DNA of 64,000 nt from Rugamonas aquatica (GTDB lineage: Bacteria > Pseudomonadota > Gammaproteobacteria > Burkholderiales > Burkholderiaceae_D): assembly GCF_009380215.1 (NCBI RefSeq), contig NZ_WHUG01000010.1, positions 124,001-188,000 of the forward strand. The letters are read 5' to 3'. Shown in pieces: positions 8,630 to 16,956 of this stretch. The notes beneath the pieces were generated by a model. That model ran no database searches and was not told where the DNA came from. It worked only from the letters and a program-made list of their open reading frames with translations. The position numbers were made by a program, and so were the translations under genes. Within the stretch, counting starts at the first letter, position 1; each line of letters opens with the position of its first letter.

Positions 8630-8697
8630 ATACTAAGTTGTAGTGAGATATCTTTCCAATAAATTATTATTCGACTTTGATACCGGAATGAGTATCA
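8630..8697 (-). promoter_or_regulatory. Promoter and operator of the pentonate dehydratase operon
   Basis: Read on the minus strand: operator TGATACTCATTCCGGTATCA (8697-8678; arms TGATAC and GTATCA, 8-base centre), 18 bases, -35 box TTGGAA (8659-8654), 18 bases, -10 box TAGTAT (8635-8630). The layout is the same, base for base in spacing, as that before the TonB receptor gene at 15185-15252. The operator centre falls roughly 60-65 bases before the predicted start of transcription, a place typical of activators. It overlaps the stop codon of the upstream epimerase gene. Confidence 0.72.
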
Positions 8698-9741
8698 GTC
8701 GTCGACGGAGAAGCGGTAGCCCATGACGGTGGTGTACTCCGCGCCGGGGCGCAGTATCGTCGATGGGAATTCGGCTTGGTTGGGCGAGTCGGGATAGTGT
8801 TGCGGTTCGAGGCAGAAGCCGCTGCGATGGCCGTAGATGCGGCCCTTGCCCTGCATGCCGTCGTGCAGGAAGTTCCCGCTGTAGAACTGGATGCCCGGCT
8901 CCTGCGTCACCACCTCCAGCACGCGGCCGGACGATGGATCGCGCACGCGGGCCGCCAGTTCCAGCGCGCCGGTCTGCGATTTGTTCAGCACGAAGTTATG
9001 GTCGTAGCCGGCGCCGTGGCGCAGCTGTTCGTCGTCCGCGTCGATGCGCGCGCCGATCGCGTGCGGCGTTCGGAAATCGAACGGCGTGCCGGCCACCGGT
9101 GGCAGTTCGCCGGTCGGTATTAGGCCGCCGTCCACCGGGGTGTAGGCGTCGGCCACGATGGTCAGTTCGTGGGCCAGGATGTCGCCCTTGCCGGCCAGGT
9201 TGAAATAGGCGTGGTTGGTCAGGTTGACCGGCGTGGCTTTATCGCTGATTGCGTGGAAAGCGATACGCAATTCGTTATCGTTGCGCAGTTCGTAGATCAC
9301 CGTGACTTCCAGGTTGCCGGGGTAGCCTTGTTCGCCGTCGGGGCTCAGGTAGCTCAGGATCAGGCCTGCGGATTTGGGCGTGGCGAAGGATTCGGCTTCC
9401 CACAGGCGGCGGTGGAAGCCGTCCTGGCCGCCGTGTAAATGGTTTATACCGTTGTTGACGTCCAGCTGGTGGGTTTCGCCGTCCAGCGTGAAGCGGCCGT
9501 TGGCGATGCGGTTGCCGTAGCGGCCGATCAGCGCGCCGAAATAGTGGGATTCGCCCAGGTAGGCGGCGGGGTCGTCGAAGCCCAGGCAGATGTCGGCCAG
9601 CTGGCCGTTGCGGTCGGGGGTGTGGATTTCGGTGATGACGCCGCCGAGGGTGCTGATCTTGACGGTCAGGCCGTTGGCGTTGGTCAGTGTGTACAGCGTG
9701 GCGTCAGGGCCGAAGGGCGAACTGGTGATGGTTGGCTGCAT
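8695..9741 (-). CDS. galM: Aldose 1-epimerase (mutarotase)
   Basis: Interconverts alpha and beta anomers of free aldoses, here most likely arabinose before its oxidation at C1. The 348-residue protein has the full GalM layout: GRYGNRIANGRF, NHLHGG with the substrate-binding His, NLTNHAYFNLAG with the catalytic acid His, YDHNFVLN, and the catalytic base Glu in TQEPGIQFYSGN. There is no signal peptide, so it acts in the cytoplasm. It follows the GH43 gene across a 93-base gap with a single REP-like palindrome, and its stop codon overlaps the operator of the next unit. Regulation with the transporter and GH43 gene is likely. Confidence 0.93.
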   Translation of the reverse strand: MQPTITSSPFGPDATLYTLTNANGLTVKISTLGGVITEIHTPDRNGQLADICLGFDDPAAYLGESHYFGALIGRYGNRIANGRFTLDGETHQLDVNNGINHLHGGQDGFHRRLWEAESFATPKSAGLILSYLSPDGEQGYPGNLEVTVIYELRNDNELRIAFHAISDKATPVNLTNHAYFNLAGKGDILAHELTIVADAYTPVDGGLIPTGELPPVAGTPFDFRTPHAIGARIDADDEQLRHGAGYDHNFVLNKSQTGALELAARVRDPSSGRVLEVVTQEPGIQFYSGNFLHDGMQGKGRIYGHRSGFCLEPQHYPDSPNQAEFPSTILRPGAEYTTVMGYRFSVDD

Positions 9742-9803
9742 GAGTGCTTTCTATGGCAACGGCGGCCGACGGGAATCGCTCCCGTGGCCGCCGCTTGTGT
9801 TCT

Positions 9804-9832
9804 ATGGATTCCCGCCTGCGCGGGAACGACGC
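9804..9832. repeat. Single REP-like palindrome
   Basis: ATGGATTCCCGC-CTGC-GCGGGAACGACG-like palindrome in the gap between the GH43 stop and the epimerase start. It matches one half of the paired elements at 4081-4150 and 6734-6813. Confidence 0.75.
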
Positions 9833-9834
9833 TT

Positions 9835-10782
9835 TTAAGCCAACGATGGCTTTCCGAAAACCGGCATGCCCTGCCCGTCCCATTTCAATGGCTTGACGTA
9901 GGTGTGCCGGTCCGGGTTCCACAGCGGATCGCCGATAATCTCGGTATAGGTGCGCGCATGATAAACCAACATGACGGTTTCGCCATCGTCGCCGACGGTG
10001 AAGCTGTTATGCCCAGGCCCGTACACGCCATGCTCGTAGCAGGTTTGCAGCACCGGCTGCGGTGTCTTGGTCCACGCGGCCGGGTCCAGCAGATCGGCAT
10101 CCTCGTCCGCCCACAGCAGGCCCATGGCGTAGTTCTCGTCGGTGGCGCTGGCCGAGTAGCTGATGAAGATCTTGCCGTTCTTCTTCAGCACCGACGGCCC
10201 CTCGTTGACCCAGAAGCCGCGTATCTCCCAGTCGAATTCCGGCTTGCTCAGCATGACCGGCGGGCCGCCCAGCTGCCACGGCGTTTTCATCGGCGCGATG
10301 TACAGGTTGGAATTGCCTTCGATGGCCACGTCCTTCTGCGCCCACAGGTAGTACAGCTGCCCCTTGTGGCTGAAGGTGGTGGCGTCCAGGCAGAAGGTGT
10401 CGATGCCGGTGTCGATCTGGCCCATGAACTCCCACTCGCCTTCCAATGGATTCGGATTGGCGTTGCGGATCGCGTACATGCGGTGCTGGAACAGCTTGTG
10501 TTTGATCTCGCGGCTCGGCGCGGCGGCGAAGTAGACGTACCAGGCGCCATCGTTGAAGTGCAGCTCCGGCGCCCAAACCAGTTCGCTATACGGTCCGCTG
10601 TCCGGCTTGTGCCAGACATCGATCTTGGCCGCATCCGCCAGGCCGGCGATGGTCTTCGCGCGGCGCAGTTCGATGCGGTCGTACTGCGGCACCGAGGCGG
10701 TGAAGTAGTAATAGCCGTCGCTGTGACGAATGATAAAAGGATCGGCGCGCTGCTCGATCAGCGGATTCAGTACATCTTCCAT
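9835..10782 (-). CDS. GH43-family alpha-L-arabinofuranosidase, cytoplasmic
   Basis: Cleaves arabinofuranosyl units from imported arabino-oligosaccharides. The five-bladed propeller signature is clear: general base Asp14 in EQRADPFI, WAPELHF, the pKa-modulating Asp133 in CLDATTF, and the general acid Glu194 in VNEGPSVL. No signal peptide is seen, unlike the GH51 and GH97 enzymes, which places it inside the cell behind the symporter. The start at 10782 is chosen because TTGGAAGTCGAAGCA precedes it. An ATG at 10815 would add 11 residues and overlap the end of the symporter gene by 14 bases; that is possible but has a weaker ribosome site. EQRADPFI recalls exo-1,5-alpha-L-arabinofuranosidases; beta-xylosidase activity cannot be excluded. 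Confidence 0.9.
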   Translation of the reverse strand: MEDVLNPLIEQRADPFIIRHSDGYYYFTASVPQYDRIELRRAKTIAGLADAAKIDVWHKPDSGPYSELVWAPELHFNDGAWYVYFAAAPSREIKHKLFQHRMYAIRNANPNPLEGEWEFMGQIDTGIDTFCLDATTFSHKGQLYYLWAQKDVAIEGNSNLYIAPMKTPWQLGGPPVMLSKPEFDWEIRGFWVNEGPSVLKKNGKIFISYSASATDENYAMGLLWADEDADLLDPAAWTKTPQPVLQTCYEHGVYGPGHNSFTVGDDGETVMLVYHARTYTEIIGDPLWNPDRHTYVKPLKWDGQGMPVFGKPSLA

Positions 10783-10801
10783 TGCTTCGACTTCCAAAAA
10801 A

Positions 10802-12154
10802 TTAGACTGCCACATAACCCTTGACTCCCATTTCCGCCTTGACCTCGGTGTAGTACTCGTCGTTGATACGGTACTTGAACATCAAAAGCCCCATCACGGT
10901 ATGGAAGAAACCGGGGATCAGCGTCATCATCAGCACAATGCCGTGCAGCGCGTACGCGGTCTGCTCGACGTTGGGCACGTAGGCGAAATGCGTCAGCAGC
11001 TTGCCGACCAAAACACCGGCGATGCCCATGCCCGCCTTCTGGCAGACCGAGATGCCGCCGAAGGCGAAACCCGACACGCGCTTGCCCGTCTTGACCACGC
11101 CGTAGTCGATAGTCTCGGCGATGGCCGACCAGAACACCGGCGCATGCAAATCCACCACGAACGACAGCAGGAAATACAGCACGAAGGCCAGCACGGTGTC
11201 GCCCGGCCCGACGAAGAAGTAGATCGCGGCGCTGATGACGCCCACGCCGATCTGCGTCCAGCGGAACAGATTGACCTTGCAATAGAACTTGGTGATCCAG
11301 GTCGACGCGATCATCGACAGGATGGCGGCCACCACGCCGGTCGACAGGAAGGCCGAGATGGTCGGGCCGTCCGCGCCGAGATAGTATTTGGCATAGTAGA
11401 TCGCCACCGAGCCGCGCACCACATAGCCGATGGTGCCGGTGACGCAGACGCCGCACAGGATCAGCCACTGGTCGTTCTTCACCAGCACCTTGACCTGCTC
11501 CCACAGCGACTGGCGCTGCACCACGTGCTGCACGCGCTCGCGGGTGGTGAAAAAGCAGAACAGGAACAGCAGCACGCCCATGCCGGCCATGACGGCCATG
11601 GCAAACTGGTAGCCAGCGGCAGCGTTGCCGCCACCCCAGCGCTCCGACAGCAGCGGCACGATGACCGTCACCATGAAGGCGCCGATCTTGGCGAAGAACA
11701 GGCGGTAGCCGTTGGCGGACAGGGTCTCCTGCGGCTCCTTGGACAAGGCGCTGGGCAGCGAGATGTACGGAATGCCCACGCCCGCCGTCATGATGGTCAT
11801 GATGATGTAGGTGGAGTAGGCCCACACCAGCTTGGCGCTGTAGCCCCAATCGGGCGTGGTGAAGACGAAGAACACGCTGAGCCCATACGGCACGGCCAAC
11901 AGCAGCAGCCACGGACGATAGCGCCCCCAGCGGCTGGTAAAGCGGTCGGTGATCTGCCCCATCGTCAGGTCGGCCAGCGCGCCGACGAACTTCACCACGC
12001 CAAACATCAGCGCCAGGTCGACCGTCTTCAGGCCGTAGATGTCCGTGTAGAAGAAGGTGATGATCAACATCATCGACGAGATCACCACGTTCAGCGCCAT
12101 ATCACCGGCGCCAAAGCCCACTTTTTCCAACAAAGACATTTTTTGATTCGACAT
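10802..12154 (-). CDS. GPH-family sugar:cation symporter (MFS)
   Basis: Inner-membrane transporter of 450 residues with 12 predicted helices, of the glycoside-pentoside-hexuronide:cation symporter type. N-terminal family features are KVGFGAGDMALN, FYTDIYGL and the cytoplasmic loop GQITDRFTSRWGRYRPW. It most likely carries arabinose or short arabino-oligosaccharides from the periplasm into the cytoplasm. ATG at 12154 follows CTGGAGTATTCG; a longer reading frame upstream would translate a REP-like palindrome. Its place between the outer-membrane receptor gene and the cytoplasmic GH43 gene fits a two-membrane import route. Confidence 0.9.
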   Translation of the reverse strand: MSNQKMSLLEKVGFGAGDMALNVVISSMMLIITFFYTDIYGLKTVDLALMFGVVKFVGALADLTMGQITDRFTSRWGRYRPWLLLLAVPYGLSVFFVFTTPDWGYSAKLVWAYSTYIIMTIMTAGVGIPYISLPSALSKEPQETLSANGYRLFFAKIGAFMVTVIVPLLSERWGGGNAAAGYQFAMAVMAGMGVLLFLFCFFTTRERVQHVVQRQSLWEQVKVLVKNDQWLILCGVCVTGTIGYVVRGSVAIYYAKYYLGADGPTISAFLSTGVVAAILSMIASTWITKFYCKVNLFRWTQIGVGVISAAIYFFVGPGDTVLAFVLYFLLSFVVDLHAPVFWSAIAETIDYGVVKTGKRVSGFAFGGISVCQKAGMGIAGVLVGKLLTHFAYVPNVEQTAYALHGIVLMMTLIPGFFHTVMGLLMFKYRINDEYYTEVKAEMGVKGYVAV

Positions 12155-12172
12155 CGAATACTCCAGCAGGTT

Positions 12173-12196
12173 GTCATTCCCGCGAGCGGGAATGAC
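12173..12196. repeat. REP-like palindrome
   Basis: Perfect 24-base palindrome (arms GTCATTCCCGC and GCGGGAATGAC around GA) between the TonB receptor stop and the symporter start. It has the same core as the elements at 4081, 6734 and 9804. Confidence 0.8.
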
Positions 12197-12236
12197 GTCA
12201 ACACAACAAGACGGGAACGTTCTTGACCGTCGGGGC

Positions 12237-15134
12237 TTACATCTTCCAGCGCAAGCCAACCGAGACCGAACGTCCGATCTGGAGCGTACCGAAATTGGTC
12301 AACTGCGCGTTACCCGCACTGCCAAAGTGGTAGTACTGCTGCTGTACTTCGTTCGTCAAGTTGACTCCACTGATATCGACCGACATGTTGTCGTTGATTT
12401 TATAGGAGATCTGCATGTCGACGCTCTTTTCCGGATGACGCCAGATGCCAATCGGATTGGCAAACAAGGCGGCTTCGTTACTGGCCAGGAAGCCGGAGCG
12501 CCATACATAGGACAAGCGTGCGCTGACCGGGCCCTTTTCGTACGCCAGGGTGGCGTTGTAGGAACTGTTCGACACGCCGAAGAACGGTGTCTCAAGCTGG
12601 GAGACGATGACGCCGGCATCATTGGCGTCGGGCACGTTCTGCGACGAGGTCAGCCGCGTATAGCTGCCCTGGAATCCCAGACCGTCCAGCAAGCTCGGCA
12701 GCCCCTTCGGGAAGTAGATCAAGCCGAGCTCGGCGCCACTGATCGTGCCGTTGGAGGCGTTGACCGGCGAGTTGATGACGTAGTCATAGCCGTTCGTATG
12801 GTCGCCGCCCGAGGTCGAGTTGCGGAACGGGTCGTTCGCCGGATCGACGTGCACCTTGCGACGCAAGCCCACGACCAGGCCGTCGATCTTGCGCTTGAAC
12901 GCCGTGCCGTAGAGTGCGCTGTCCTTCTGGAAATACCACTCAGCCGTCAGATCCAGGTTCTTGGAGTGCGTCGGTTTCAGGTCAGGATTGCCGCCGCTGC
13001 CCGAGCCATAACCCACCTTCGACACGTCGTCACCGAGCTGCAGGACAGGATTCAGATCGCCGAAGTTCGGGCGGCGCAGGGTTTCACCATAGTTAAAGCG
13101 CAGCACCACGTCCTTGGACGGATCGTAAATCAGCGTCATGCTGGGCAAGACCTTGCTGGTCGACTTGCTGGCACTGGACGGCGTGACCGCCTTGGTGCTG
13201 GCATCAACCTTGTAGAAGGTCATGTCGGTATCGACCTTCACGTAGCGCACGCCGAAATTGCCGCGCAGGCGATGGCCGAACAGCTCGTTCTGGGTATTCC
13301 CCATCATGAACAGGTTGCTCGTCTTTTCTTCGACCGCGAACGTCTGCTGCAGGCTCAGCTTGTCCGTGGTCAGGAAGTTCTGATCGACCGAGTTAAACAG
13401 CTTGCGCCAGTCGTCGATATGGTCGCGAATGTAGTAGGCATTCGGCTCCACCCACGAGCGAGGAACGTCCGAAATGGCCGTGCCGAAGTTCGAGTTGGTG
13501 GAGGAATACTCCGGCCCCAGCGTGGCGAGGTTGCGGTTCAGAGTGCTCGATTGGGTGCGGTTAGCCTCCGACGCCTTGCGGTCGTCGAAGCGCACGCCGA
13601 AGTGGATCGTCTCCAGCGCACCCCAGCCGGCATCGTAGACGCCTGACAGATTGGCCGTCGCGGCGCTGCCCTTGTTGCGATTGGCGTTATCGTAGAACTG
13701 CGCGACATTCCACTTGCTCGCGTCGGTCAGGTCGGCATCGTTATTGAAATGGAAGGCCGTGTTGCCGCCGCCGGCATTGAAGTCGACGTCGATCGAAGGG
13801 GCAACGCGATCAATGCGGGTGGCTGTGAATTCCGAGTGAAAGGTGCTGCTCTGATACGACAGATCGCCTTCCAGCTTCAGACGGTTGCCAATGTTCCACT
13901 TGCCGTTCAAGGCATAAACGTAGGAATCGGTTGCCGACGTGGTGTAGTCGCCGCTGTTGAAGCCATAGACGTTATTAACCTTACGGGTCTTGATGACGTT
14001 GGTTCCCGGGTACGTCGTGATCGAGCCCGCAGGGTTGCTGCCGAGATCGCCCCACCAGTCGACAAAGCTGAACAGCAACTGATTGAAGGACTTGTCACGA
14101 TAACCGTTGTACATCGATTCGAAGGTGTAGACCGAATCGCTGTTAGGCTTCCACTGCAAGGCGAGATTGGCGGCCTGACGCTCGCGCTTCCCCTGAACGT
14201 CGCTCTGGAAAACGGCGTCACGCGCCAGGTAATACGGATAGGCTTTGCCGTTGAAATCCAGTGTTGAACCCGCGGCCATCGGCAAGCCGGTATGGGTGCC
14301 AGGCGCCCAGATATTGTTGTCGAAGATGCGCTGCAAGGGCGTGTAACCTGGCGGAACTTCGGAAGCATTGGGGCTGACAAACGGCACCATGGCGCCAGGC
14401 GTCACGCTTTCATTGCGGTACTTCGTCTCGCTGGCCGACAGATTGACCAGGGCGCCGACTTCGCCGATGCCGGTTTCCCAGCGGTTGCTCAACATGCCGC
14501 TGAGCTGCGGATTCGCCTTTTTGGCTGGATCGAGATAGGTTTCGCGCGCCGACAGCGACACTTTCGGCCCCTTGAAATCGAATGGCCGCAGCGACTTGAC
14601 GTCTACCTGACCGGCAATTCCGGTGTCCAGCTGGCTGGCGTCACGCGTCTTGTAGACGTCGATCTGGCGCACCAGCGTCGACGGAATGTCCTGCAGCGCC
14701 ACCTGCGTGCCGGACGCTGTGAAAATATTGCGGCCGTTCCAGGTGGTCTGGACGTCGGGCAGGCCACGAATGGACAAGGTGCCGACTTCGCCGCCGGCGC
14801 GGTTGGTGACCTGTACGCCCGTAACGCGCTGCAGCGCTTCGACGACATTGTTATCGGGCAGCTTGCCGATGTCTTCGGCAACGACCGATTCCACGACCTG
14901 GTCGCTGGTGCGCTTGATCGCCAGGCTCTTGATCAGCGATGCCTTGACGCCCGTGACGACCACGGTCGCGGTGTCGGTCGCGGTATCTTTCGGCTCTGTC
15001 TTTTCGGCGGCCGCTTGCGCCCACACCGAGGCGCTGCTGAGCACGCCGGCTGCGGCCAGCACGGCGACGCCGGTTTTCAGGACGAGGCGATGCTTCGCCT
15101 GGGACTCGAAAGTCCCGGTCAATAGTTGGTTCAT
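12237..15134 (-). CDS. TonB-dependent receptor, arabinose locus
   Basis: Outer-membrane gated barrel of 965 residues for TonB-driven uptake, probably of arabino-oligosaccharides. It has a signal sequence (VLKTGVAVLAAAGVLSSASVWAQA), a TonB-box-like TATVVVTG, a plug with EDIGKLPDNNVVEALQRVTGVQV and SIRGLPD, then a large barrel. This plug type is common in carbohydrate receptors of the Caulobacter/Xanthomonas style. ATG follows CACAGGAGACGT. The promoter region carries an operator, -35 and -10 laid out exactly as in front of the pentonate dehydratase gene. It heads the minus-strand locus and is followed by the symporter, which supports a coordinated import route. Ligand identity is inferred from neighbours only. 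Confidence 0.9.
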   Translation of the reverse strand: MNQLLTGTFESQAKHRLVLKTGVAVLAAAGVLSSASVWAQAAAEKTEPKDTATDTATVVVTGVKASLIKSLAIKRTSDQVVESVVAEDIGKLPDNNVVEALQRVTGVQVTNRAGGEVGTLSIRGLPDVQTTWNGRNIFTASGTQVALQDIPSTLVRQIDVYKTRDASQLDTGIAGQVDVKSLRPFDFKGPKVSLSARETYLDPAKKANPQLSGMLSNRWETGIGEVGALVNLSASETKYRNESVTPGAMVPFVSPNASEVPPGYTPLQRIFDNNIWAPGTHTGLPMAAGSTLDFNGKAYPYYLARDAVFQSDVQGKRERQAANLALQWKPNSDSVYTFESMYNGYRDKSFNQLLFSFVDWWGDLGSNPAGSITTYPGTNVIKTRKVNNVYGFNSGDYTTSATDSYVYALNGKWNIGNRLKLEGDLSYQSSTFHSEFTATRIDRVAPSIDVDFNAGGGNTAFHFNNDADLTDASKWNVAQFYDNANRNKGSAATANLSGVYDAGWGALETIHFGVRFDDRKASEANRTQSSTLNRNLATLGPEYSSTNSNFGTAISDVPRSWVEPNAYYIRDHIDDWRKLFNSVDQNFLTTDKLSLQQTFAVEEKTSNLFMMGNTQNELFGHRLRGNFGVRYVKVDTDMTFYKVDASTKAVTPSSASKSTSKVLPSMTLIYDPSKDVVLRFNYGETLRRPNFGDLNPVLQLGDDVSKVGYGSGSGGNPDLKPTHSKNLDLTAEWYFQKDSALYGTAFKRKIDGLVVGLRRKVHVDPANDPFRNSTSGGDHTNGYDYVINSPVNASNGTISGAELGLIYFPKGLPSLLDGLGFQGSYTRLTSSQNVPDANDAGVIVSQLETPFFGVSNSSYNATLAYEKGPVSARLSYVWRSGFLASNEAALFANPIGIWRHPEKSVDMQISYKINDNMSVDISGVNLTNEVQQQYYHFGSAGNAQLTNFGTLQIGRSVSVGLRWKM

Positions 15135-15184
15135 ACGTCTCCTGTGTTATCTGTTTTATAGTTTTGTGCTACGACCTCAAAATC

Positions 15185-15252
15185 ATCTTAGGGTCTGAGC
15201 AAAAAACAAACCAATCAATTTTTTCGGGTTTTTGATACCAAAAAAAGTATCA
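15185..15252 (-). promoter_or_regulatory. Promoter and operator of the arabinose-locus TonB receptor
   Basis: Read on the minus strand: operator TGATACTTTTTTTGGTATCA (15252-15233), 18 bases, -35 box TTGGTT (15214-15209), 18 bases, -10 box TAAGAT (15190-15185). The operator shares 16 of 20 bases with that at 8678-8697 in the same orientation, and every spacer length is identical. A shared activator or dual regulator of the arabinose locus is the simplest reading. Its gene is not in the window. Confidence 0.72.
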
Positions 15253-15270
15253 GCACAGGCAGGAAAAACA

Positions 15271-15295
15271 ATAAAAAAGCCCGCGCTTGGCGGGC
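15271..15295 (-). terminator. Intrinsic terminator after amn
   Basis: On the minus strand: GCCCGC-CAAGC-GCGGGC followed by TTTTTTAT, 22 bases after the amn stop. A textbook GC stem with a T-run. It also isolates the arabinose-locus promoter just downstream. Confidence 0.88.
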
Positions 15296-15317
15296 CTCAT
15301 GCATTTTTTGCATGACT

Positions 15318-16820
15318 TTACTGGAAGGCGACCTCCGTAAAGCTGCGTAACTTGCGGCTGTGAAGCTTGTCCACCCCCAAAGCGCGCAGCAGTTCCAGCG
15401 CGCGGATGCCGATCCGTAAATGCTGGTCAACACGGTCGCGATAAAACTGGTTAGCCATGCCGGGCAGCTTGATTTCACCGTGCATGGGCTTGTCGCTCAC
15501 GCACAACAAAGTCCCGTACGGCACGCGGAAACGGAAGCCGTTGGCGGCGATGGTGGCGCTTTCCATGTCCAGCGCGATCGCCCTGCTCTGGCTGAAACGG
15601 CGTTCCGGCGTGCGCTGCGGCAGCAGTTCCCAGTTGCGGTTGTCGGTGCTGGCGACGGTGCCGGTGCGCATCACGCGCTTGAGATCATGTCCGGTCAGCT
15701 GCGTGACCTCGGCCACGGCGGCCTCGATCGCCACCTGCACCTCGGCCAGCGGCGGAATCGGCACCCACAGCGGCAAATCTTCGTCGAGCACATGGTCCTC
15801 GCGCACATAGCCGTGCGCCAGCACGTAGTCGCCCAGCTGCTGGGTGTTGCGCAGGCCGGCGCAATGGCCCAGCATCAGCCAGGCGTGCGGCCGCAGCACG
15901 GCGATGTGGTCGGTGATGGTCTTGGCGTTGGCCGGGCCGACGCCGATGTTGACCATCGAAATGCCGGTGCCGTCAGCGCGGATCAGGTGGTAGCCCGGCA
16001 TCTGCGGCAGGCGCGGCGGCGGTGCGCCGTGCGCGTCGTTGGCCTGCACCTCCTGGCCGACGCGGCGCGTGACCATATTGCCCGGCTCGATGAAAGCGAT
16101 GTAATCGTCGCCCGGCGCGCCGGACGCCTGGCTCATCAGCTCATGTCCCAGCTTGACGAATTCGTCGATGTAGAACTGGTAGTTGGTGAACAGCACAAAC
16201 TTTTGGAAGTGCTCGCACGAGGTGCCGGTGTAGTGGCGCAGGCGTTGCAGCGAGTAGTCCACGCGCGGGGCCGTGAACAGCGACAGCGGCTGCGCCTCGC
16301 CCGGCGGCGGCTCGTGGGTGCCGTTGGCGATGCCGTCGTCCATCGCGGCAAGGTTGGGCAGGTCAAATACGTCGCGCATCAGCAGGCGCCGTTCGGCGCT
16401 CATATTGCCTTCGATGTGCTCGTGCTCGGCGAACGAGAAATGGATAGGGATCGGCTGCGAACTGGTGCCCACTTCGATGCGCAGGTGGTGGCTGCCGTGG
16501 TTCTTCAACAGCAACTTGAACTGCTGCTGGTAATAGCGCGCGAACAGGTCGGGCCGCGTCAGCGTGGTCTCGTAGGTGCCGGGGCCGGCGACGAAGCCGA
16601 AGGCCAGCGTCGAATCTGCGCGGGCCACGGTGTCGGTATGGACGCGCACGAAGGGATAGCAGCCGCGCACATGCTCGCCGACATCCTCGCCGGCGACAAA
16701 GCGTTTCATGGCGTCGCGCAGGTGGGCGACGTTGGCCTCGTAAATGGCCAACACCTGTTCATAGGCAGCAATCGGATCGTCAAATTGCAGGGGGGCGATA
16801 AACGGACGGGTCATGGACAT
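15318..16820 (-). CDS. amn: AMP nucleosidase
   Basis: Hydrolyses AMP to adenine and ribose 5-phosphate, so it takes part in purine salvage and control of the AMP pool. The 500-residue protein has the N-terminal AMP-nucleosidase domain (VRGCYPFVRVHTDTVARADS, SFAEHEHIEGNMS) and the C-terminal phosphorylase-like catalytic domain (NIGVGPANAKTITDHIAVLRPH, HCAGLRN, ALDMESATIAANGFRFRVPYGTLLCVSDKPMHGE). Length and order match the known enzyme. ATG at 16820 follows AAGGAGCCAA; a second ATG two codons on is also possible. It is a single gene with its own terminator and is divergent from the peptide synthetase gene. Confidence 0.95.
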   Translation of the reverse strand: MSMTRPFIAPLQFDDPIAAYEQVLAIYEANVAHLRDAMKRFVAGEDVGEHVRGCYPFVRVHTDTVARADSTLAFGFVAGPGTYETTLTRPDLFARYYQQQFKLLLKNHGSHHLRIEVGTSSQPIPIHFSFAEHEHIEGNMSAERRLLMRDVFDLPNLAAMDDGIANGTHEPPPGEAQPLSLFTAPRVDYSLQRLRHYTGTSCEHFQKFVLFTNYQFYIDEFVKLGHELMSQASGAPGDDYIAFIEPGNMVTRRVGQEVQANDAHGAPPPRLPQMPGYHLIRADGTGISMVNIGVGPANAKTITDHIAVLRPHAWLMLGHCAGLRNTQQLGDYVLAHGYVREDHVLDEDLPLWVPIPPLAEVQVAIEAAVAEVTQLTGHDLKRVMRTGTVASTDNRNWELLPQRTPERRFSQSRAIALDMESATIAANGFRFRVPYGTLLCVSDKPMHGEIKLPGMANQFYRDRVDQHLRIGIRALELLRALGVDKLHSRKLRSFTEVAFQ

Positions 16821-16956
16821 TTGGCTCCTTGGTGGCGCAGGTAGTTCCTTATATTTCCTATTGTAAAGGCTGTAAGCGGAACTTGCATTCTCCCTCTAGG
16901 GGAACGCACAGGCGTACCGTACAATGACACCCGCCAACACAAAATAAAGTATCAGC

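Noticed and set aside
16949..16954. GTATCA just before the peptide synthetase start as a third arabinose-type operator
   Set aside because: Only one half-site is present; no TGATAC at the right distance and no matching -35/-10 layout.
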